Assembly: GCA_030673805.1 (NCBI GenBank) | Contig: DAOVIH010000014.1 | Location: forward strand, 1-18,593 | Direction of reading: 5' to 3' | DNA length: 18,593 nt | DNA from: Candidatus Bathyarchaeota archaeon | GTDB taxonomy: Archaea; Thermoproteota; Bathyarchaeia; Bathyarchaeales; Bathycorpusculaceae | Part shown: piece by piece, positions 13,966 through 18,593 of the stretch | Layout: each line of letters starts with the position of its first letter | Position numbering within the stretch: position 1 is the first letter of the stretch | Position numbers and translations under genes: made by a program | Notes under the pieces: generated by a model | The model's database searches: none | What the model was told of the DNA's origin: nothing | Seen by the model: the letters and a program-made list of their open reading frames with translations, nothing else

Positions 13966-14476
13966 ATTGGTCTTCCCTACCTTAAACGTACTAGTAGATC
14001 CGTAGCGGAATCGTCATTATTAATGTTGTGTATTTTTCGCAGAGGCACGATGGGTTCCAAGATTCAATAGATTAAAGGACAAAACTCCTAAGAGAACAAT
14101 GCAAAAGAATCGTTTCAGAAATCTCCAAAGAATACGAGGCCCAGTTGGGCCAAAGACAGAACCAGACACCTGTGCATTAGAGGCGACTAACCTTTAGATC
14201 CCCACAAACTGGGCGTTGTTGAAAACAATGGATAATCCAAGAGCAGAAGTGTTAAAGCATACGGGTAGTACCCCTTCCTGAAAAGGAGAACCCAAGAGTC
14301 TTGGATTACCTAAAAACCTCAAATGCAGTTGGAGAAGAAGCTACCAAAGTGACTGAATTTCCCAGATGATAGTTGAAGAGCAAAGAGGAATACCAAGGTT
14401 CTTTAAAATGCTGGAATTTAAGCAAGTTTTTAAACTTCGGCAAAACATAAAAATCACGGGTGAAGGTGGTTAGACT
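13966..14476. other. Intergenic interval with hairpins and broken short frames
   Basis: This 511-base stretch lies between the divergent Sec61-beta and MazG-like genes. It contains the GC-rich hairpin GGCCC-AGTT-GGGCC (14138-14151), CCCA-5-TGGG (14201-14213), and a perfect 10-base inverted repeat (14233-14242 with 14299-14308) enclosing GGGTA-G-TACCC (14263-14273) and CCTT-6-AAGG (14273-14286). Several plus-strand pieces read like protein in different phases, including a 35-codon frame from ATG 14366 to TAG 14471-14473. None resembles a known family. A decayed gene or a structured RNA are both possible. Confidence 0.35.
14427..14434 (+). promoter_or_regulatory. TATA box for the MazG-like gene
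   Basis: TTTTTAAA sits inside the small palindrome AAGTTT-TT-AAACTT (14424-14437), about 45 bases before the GTG start. Transcription near 14456 would leave a 20-base leader with the AAGGTGG ribosome-binding sequence. Confidence 0.5.
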
Positions 14477-14764
14477 GTGCATATGAGGGAATTTCAACAA
14501 CTGATGAAGCAACTTTATCTCCATAGAGATGAAAAAAGGGGTATCAAGGGAACATATAATTGGCTTGTAGACGAAGTTCAAGAATTGGGCGAAGCACTTG
14601 AAACGAACAACCAAGAAGCCGTCATGAATGAATGCGCAGATGTAATTGCATGGCTTTCTTCCCTTTCGAACGTAATTGGAATAGATTTAGAAAGAGCAAC
14701 ATTAAGGAAATACAACGGCAAGTGTCCAAAGTGTCAATTTTCGCCATGTAAATGTGAATTCTAG
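14477..14764 (+). CDS. MazG-like nucleotide pyrophosphohydrolase with a cysteine tail
   Basis: A 95-residue protein of the all-alpha MazG/NTP pyrophosphohydrolase group, which hydrolyses (d)NTPs to monophosphates and pyrophosphate. The metal-binding helices are visible as WLVDEVQELGEAL (29-41; E33 and E36) and NECADVIAWL (51-60; E52 and D55), giving the ExxE-ExxD pattern. The C-terminal CPKC (83-86) and CKC (91-93) could bind zinc. The GTG start at 14477 has AAGGTGG at a good distance; ATG at 14483 would drop two residues. The stop shares the CTAG palindrome with the stop of the winged-helix gene on the other strand. The substrate is not identifiable. Confidence 0.87.
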   Translation: MHMREFQQLMKQLYLHRDEKRGIKGTYNWLVDEVQELGEALETNNQEAVMNECADVIAWLSSLSNVIGIDLERATLRKYNGKCPKCQFSPCKCEF

Positions 14765-15033
14765 ATGGGCAAACGCTCTTGTCCTAGGCCAGTCAATTTC
14801 CATAAATACGGCTTTTTTCCTTTTCGCATTACAGTTTCTTCAGCCTCCAATAGTCGGAGGTGATGGATCACTGAACGGTAAGACAGAGCAGTATTTGTTC
14901 CGATGGTAGCTGCGTTGCCTACTCGCTTATCCAAAAAGTCTAGAATCTTAGTTCTGGCGCTTAGACCCTTCCTTACATTTTTGACACGGAGTAGGTATGA
15001 ATTCGGATGGACCCCCTCTTTGACGCTTCTCAC
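14761..15033 (-). CDS. Winged helix-turn-helix protein (ArsR-like fold)
   Basis: A 90-residue protein with one winged-helix domain. SARTKILDFLDKRVGNAA (25-42) forms helix 1 and the approach to helix 2. TALSYRSVIHHLRLLEAE (48-65) is the recognition helix-turn-helix. TVMRKGKKPYLWKLTGLG (67-84) is the wing. No metal-binding cysteines or ligand domain are present, so a small DNA-binding regulator is the best call. Its target is unknown. The start is GTG at 15033, without a strong ribosome-binding site. It lies 37 bases downstream of the PolD large subunit gene on the same strand, so it is probably read from the same transcript. Confidence 0.8.
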   Translation of the reverse strand: MRSVKEGVHPNSYLLRVKNVRKGLSARTKILDFLDKRVGNAATIGTNTALSYRSVIHHLRLLEAEETVMRKGKKPYLWKLTGLGQERLPI

Positions 15034-15070
15034 AAACTATACTTAGGTGGTTTTGTTGAAAAGCTTTAGT

Positions 15071-18000
15071 CTATTCAAAATCCATTAGGGTGAACTGTTT
15101 CGGTTTCTTGTTGTCGAACATAGAAGTGATTTCACGTTCTATCAATTTGATTCTTTGGGCATAATAATTGGAGAGGTTATATTTCCTAACCAAGTTTTGC
15201 GATACTTTGAGGTATTTCTCAATGCCACCACGATAAACAGTTAAAGATAAAGAGCCGTTACAAAAGGGACATTTTCCACGGAGAGGCAACCGACGAAATC
15301 GTTTGTTGCATGATTTGCACCTGAATCCCTGCGTGGAAAAAGCTCGCAAATTACCTGCAATATCCCGAATGAAATGAGTTGTTAAGACCTTGAGAGCAAC
15401 GTATTTAGGGTCAACTGCTTCAATTTTTTCCCCCAATTCTAGTTGCTTATTCATTTTTTCAATCATTGACTTGAAATGCTTGTAGGCACTTTCAGAATTT
15501 CCAATGTTTATGTCTGAAACTGGCGTAGTGAAATTAAACCCTTCAAATTGTAATTGAGTACCAAGTCTTTTCCCAACAAGGTCAATTAGAGAACTTACTT
15601 GTTTTGCGTCTACTTTTTCACAGGTTTTTTCATAAAATTCAATTGGGTAATCACTGTCAACATCAAAATCGTGTGCCTGTCTTTGAACTTCCCTAGGGGC
15701 TACAAACGGTAGCAGAAACAATGGCGCGTCCATTATGCCACCTATCTGATCTGGAAGGTATTTGCGAGAAAAGTTTAGAAGCGTATCTAGTGCCAACATA
15801 ATAGTGTCTTCGTCCCCATCGCAGTCCCGCCTCTTGGCTGAGTGCCAAATTGGGTGTGCGTAACATACATTCAGATTCGTGAAGCCTATAACTCGCCCAA
15901 GAATACTCACGGACGTATGCGGAGCCAATCCCAAAATTAGATGCCCAACTAAATCTTCAGGAAGCTCAACATTGAAGAAACTAGAAAGCCCGTAGACTTT
16001 TACTAGAAGGTCGTCTATGAATTTCGCCACACGCAAGAAATAGGTTGCTGCTTTTCTAGGAATAACGACGTCTTGAATTTTTAGTTCGCAGATTTGAGTT
16101 GAACTAGATAAGGGAGCACCAAACATATCATCGCAATAGCCCAGTGCTTTAAGATCTTGAATACTGACACCTATTTCCGAAGGTTTAAAGTGAGTCAAAG
16201 GGGCATTAGTTACGTCAAAACGAATTGTACCGTCCTTGTAGACCGAAAGGTCATACTTTGCTCTCAAAACACCCTTTTCAATTTTCTCAGGGGTCTTTTC
16301 CTCACTTCTGAGACCCTTAACGCCCTTTAATTTTTTGGGATAAGGTAGGTTTAGCAAACGGCAAGCTTGCAGGATGAGCGCTTGGAGGTTTAACGATTGT
16401 CTCTGATAAGGGACCCCTCTGACCTTGCAGGTTGAACATCTATCCGTTTTCAAAGATTTTCCACAACGGGGGCAACTAAGCACACGAACCGTTTTACATC
16501 CACAATCCTTACATTTTACTCCAGAACTAAAAGCCGAGCAATTAGGACAGCGGCGCCTAACAATCTCCACAAATAGGGGCCCCCTTTTCGCCGCTTCTGC
16601 AAGGTTTCTTTGAGATCCACCGGCTAGGCCAACTGGAAAAAGAGTGTGAACAAGAGGTCGCATCTCACGTCTTTTCGCTTTTTCAGGTCGTCCCATCCTA
16701 GCACCAACAAAAGTCGAAAATTTCTCCTTTATCGGCACATTTGAGAGCAGATTAACTGCGTCCAAAACGGATTCTGCCGAAAAATCTGTCGTTCGCGAGA
16801 AACCATGACCAAGACTAAAAGCAAAAGCAGCAGCATCATTGCCTTCAATCACAATCTTTCCATCGTCTAATCTGTGAGGCAACAAAACCTTATTCAGTGC
16901 TAAGGAGACAGCGGGGTCCAAGGCACCAATAATCTTTCTGATGCGTCCATTGTTTCGAAGCACTTCGGATTCTGAGACCCAGTTACGTAGAAGTTCAACC
17001 TCATCAAGGGACGACAAGTTTGACCAAAGAAAGATGCAAGTCGGATGCAATGGGATCTTTAAGATCAAGGAAAAAATTATGGCTTCTTCGACAGTAGGTT
17101 TATAGATGAATGGACTGTTTAAAAGGCAATCTAGTTTCGTTGTAGAAACCTGAACAGCTCTTGCAGTTTTTTCCAGATTGTTATTAAACTCCGTGACTAT
17201 AGCTGCCTTCAGGTCCTTGACCCACCATTCTTCAACGTATCCTGAAGGAGAAAGGGCAGTATTTGTATAAAGAAAATCGCCGAAACTGATTAGAATATCA
17301 CCTAAAAACAGAATTTTTTCAATCTTTTTCCTTATCTCTTCGAAATTCTTAAGAGAAACACGTGTAACTGAACCGTCCATCAAACGAACAATTGGAGGTT
17401 CGAGACTGTCTACAGGCATAGTTATCCCCCCCTTTCCAGGAAGTTCCAAACGCAGTTGAGTGCCTGCTGCGAGGAATTTTTCCACCACTAACATTGTTGC
17501 GGGGTGTATCCCTACTGCGGCGAGTCCCGTATTTCTGGATCGACCATATCTAAGTCTGAAGCCGCCAACCATCGAAGGAAAGGAAAAGACGGGGCGCCCC
17601 GCAATTACATCATCCATAAAGCCAGCCGATTTTTTTTCCGATTTATTCCGAAAGTCTCTTAGCCAGTCCCACCCTTGGAAGCAGAGTTTTTCTATAATTG
17701 TGAGAACCTTGGGCGCTCTCCCAACGATACCATCGTTAACAACTCTAAGCGCTCCACCTCTAACTCGATTTGTTTCTATTCTTTGAAGATTTCTGAAAGC
17801 AGAGACTTCTATGGGATCGGATTCGGTGCCTGTAACTTCAATTGGGAGCAAATTAAGCGCTTTTTTTATCTCTTCATCAGAAATATGATATTGAAAACGC
17901 CCTACAGATCGTTCGAAGACCCGTAATTCCTCAAGAAATCGAGAGCATTCATCCTCCGTGGGTTTGTATCGATCTAGTCCGAGTAGCCGTCGAACGTGAT

Positions 18001-18484
18001 CTCCTACAACCAAAGTTAAGGCTTGGTCAGTTCCTCCCGCGGATCTTATTGGGCCTGCGAAGTATATTGCTAGATAACGGGTTCGGTCGAAATTCATCTT
18101 AATTCTAACTTTTGCGACGCCTTGGATTGGGGCAGCTGTTACACCCTCAGTGAAGATTGCCAGGGCTGTACGAATAGCTTGTTCTGCAGCTACCTCGGGA
18201 GCAGCATCTCCAAAGTCACCGTTGACAATCTGTTCAGCGATTTTGAAGGCTAACTCTTCGCGTTGCAGTCTAGTGCTCAAGCTACGAATACTCTTAGCTA
18301 CCCCCTTTGGCCCTACCAGACCTTCAACGAGATCAGCAATGTCTTTTGCGATTATACATTCAGTCTTCAGGGAGGGGTCGAGCCCTTTTTCTTTCGCGCG
18401 TTCACTTATTTCATAGAGCACTCTGAGGTTTTTTTCTATCAGGTCTACGTATTGTTTATAATTTAGACTGATTTCATTAGCCAA
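15071..18484 (-). CDS. polC: DNA polymerase D large subunit DP2
   Basis: DP2 is the catalytic subunit of the archaeal replicative polymerase PolD, working with the DP1 exonuclease subunit (not in this window). The 1137-residue protein shows the N-terminal family region AGPIRSAGGTDQAL (143-156), a zinc cluster CPNC-CKDCGC (646-663) and CPRC-CSTC (671-686), and the double-psi barrel active-site segment KRRDCDGDEDTIML (884-897). A second zinc site follows, CKSC and CPFC (1056-1059, 1072-1075). The C-terminal KQFTLMDFE is a PCNA-binding PIP-box. No intein interrupts it, unlike many DP2 genes. The residue before CDGD is Asp instead of the usual Asn. The start is TTG at 18484, with no strong ribosome-binding site. 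Confidence 0.96.
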   Translation of the reverse strand: MANEISLNYKQYVDLIEKNLRVLYEISERAKEKGLDPSLKTECIIAKDIADLVEGLVGPKGVAKSIRSLSTRLQREELAFKIAEQIVNGDFGDAAPEVAAEQAIRTALAIFTEGVTAAPIQGVAKVRIKMNFDRTRYLAIYFAGPIRSAGGTDQALTLVVGDHVRRLLGLDRYKPTEDECSRFLEELRVFERSVGRFQYHISDEEIKKALNLLPIEVTGTESDPIEVSAFRNLQRIETNRVRGGALRVVNDGIVGRAPKVLTIIEKLCFQGWDWLRDFRNKSEKKSAGFMDDVIAGRPVFSFPSMVGGFRLRYGRSRNTGLAAVGIHPATMLVVEKFLAAGTQLRLELPGKGGITMPVDSLEPPIVRLMDGSVTRVSLKNFEEIRKKIEKILFLGDILISFGDFLYTNTALSPSGYVEEWWVKDLKAAIVTEFNNNLEKTARAVQVSTTKLDCLLNSPFIYKPTVEEAIIFSLILKIPLHPTCIFLWSNLSSLDEVELLRNWVSESEVLRNNGRIRKIIGALDPAVSLALNKVLLPHRLDDGKIVIEGNDAAAFAFSLGHGFSRTTDFSAESVLDAVNLLSNVPIKEKFSTFVGARMGRPEKAKRREMRPLVHTLFPVGLAGGSQRNLAEAAKRGPLFVEIVRRRCPNCSAFSSGVKCKDCGCKTVRVLSCPRCGKSLKTDRCSTCKVRGVPYQRQSLNLQALILQACRLLNLPYPKKLKGVKGLRSEEKTPEKIEKGVLRAKYDLSVYKDGTIRFDVTNAPLTHFKPSEIGVSIQDLKALGYCDDMFGAPLSSSTQICELKIQDVVIPRKAATYFLRVAKFIDDLLVKVYGLSSFFNVELPEDLVGHLILGLAPHTSVSILGRVIGFTNLNVCYAHPIWHSAKRRDCDGDEDTIMLALDTLLNFSRKYLPDQIGGIMDAPLFLLPFVAPREVQRQAHDFDVDSDYPIEFYEKTCEKVDAKQVSSLIDLVGKRLGTQLQFEGFNFTTPVSDINIGNSESAYKHFKSMIEKMNKQLELGEKIEAVDPKYVALKVLTTHFIRDIAGNLRAFSTQGFRCKSCNKRFRRLPLRGKCPFCNGSLSLTVYRGGIEKYLKVSQNLVRKYNLSNYYAQRIKLIEREITSMFDNKKPKQFTLMDFE

Positions 18485-18593
18485 GTATTTTCGTCCAAAG
18501 AAGAAGAGAAGAGGCAGTTATTTTGGCTTTCTGAAAGAAAGATGAAGTAAATTTCGAAACAAACTTTTTAGGAGGGATTAGCGCAACGGGGCT
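18485..18593. other. Upstream region of the DP2 gene
   Basis: These 109 bases hold the presumed DP2 promoter; TAAAAAG on the minus strand near 18568-18574 is only a weak TATA candidate. The plus strand ends with AGGAGGGATTAGCGCAACGG, which might be the start of a tRNA gene or a ribosome-binding sequence for a gene outside the window. The window ends too soon to tell. Confidence 0.2.

Noticed and set aside
13811..14005. Plus-strand 64-codon frame
   Set aside because: It is antisense to Sec61-beta, whose sequence on the minus strand is unmistakable.
14366..14473. 35-codon frame just before the MazG-like gene
   Set aside because: The MazG TATA element lies inside it, and no ribosome-binding site precedes its ATG, so it is probably promoter sequence.
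14306..14614. Minus-strand 102-codon frame
   Set aside because: It crosses the MazG-like gene and its promoter and resembles no family.
15071..18484. Intein in the DP2 gene, as in many archaeal polC genes
   Set aside because: The frame runs through the active-site region without an insertion, and the length of 1137 residues fits an intein-free protein.
18566..18593. Possible 5' end of a tRNA gene (plus strand, TAGCGCAACGGGG resembles positions 8-19)
   Set aside because: The window ends before the D-stem closes, and there is no anticodon or T-arm to check.
1..18593. CRISPR array, insertion sequence, prophage or defence island
   Set aside because: I saw no regularly spaced repeats, transposase or integrase motifs, terminal inverted repeats or known defence domains.

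Overview
The window is a gene-dense archaeal chromosome segment. Archaeal-only or archaeal-type proteins fix the domain: DNA polymerase D large subunit, RNA polymerase subunit Rpo4, ribosomal proteins L21e and L10e, Pus10, Nob1, SRP54, aIF5A with a hypusine site, Sec61-beta, an LSm protein, a DUF2070 membrane protein and DUF655. PolD excludes classical Crenarchaeota. The protein sequences and the very frequent TTG and GTG starts suggest a Bathyarchaeia-like member of the TACK group, but that placement is inference. I see no insertion sequence, prophage, CRISPR array, complete tRNA or rRNA gene.

Layout. Positions 1-1604 (minus) hold ribosomal protein L10e, whose stop overlaps the TTG start of phosphoenolpyruvate synthase, which leaves the window at its left edge. 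A dCTP deaminase/dUTPase-family gene (1715-2236, minus) has its own promoter. A 323-base gap follows with no convincing gene. Positions 2560-7973 (minus) form one long informational operon read leftward: SRP54, Pus10, L21e, Rpo4, DUF655, KsgA/Dim1 and a HemK-like methyltransferase. From 8090 to 9285 (plus) a PAC2-family protein is followed closely by a small heat-shock protein. aIF5A (9350-9742, minus) is divergent from NAD kinase and Nob1 (9823-11221, plus). DUF2070 (11429-13258, minus) is divergent from an LSm protein (13509-13796, plus), which meets Sec61-beta (13798-13965, minus) tail to tail. A 511-base interval with hairpins and short broken reading frames precedes a MazG-like pyrophosphohydrolase (14477-14764, plus). 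That gene shares a CTAG stop palindrome with a winged-helix protein (14761-15033, minus) lying just downstream of the PolD large subunit gene (15071-18484, minus).

How the genes fit together. Most of the segment is core information processing: rRNA and tRNA modification and processing (KsgA, Pus10, Nob1), ribosome and RNA polymerase components, membrane targeting (SRP54, Sec61-beta), replication (PolD) and nucleotide-pool hygiene (the dCTP deaminase-like protein and MazG). NAD kinase and PEP synthase are the metabolic members.

I found no clear new defence or mobile system. The points worth a second look are variant active-site motifs in otherwise standard enzymes (PolD, KsgA, HemK, LSm), a perfect Shine-Dalgarno pointing into the antisense of DUF2070 after an unexplained open frame, a structured interval at 14.1-14.3 kb, repeated ATTGT half-sites in the DUF2070/LSm promoter region, and conserved His/Asp motifs in the soluble part of DUF2070.
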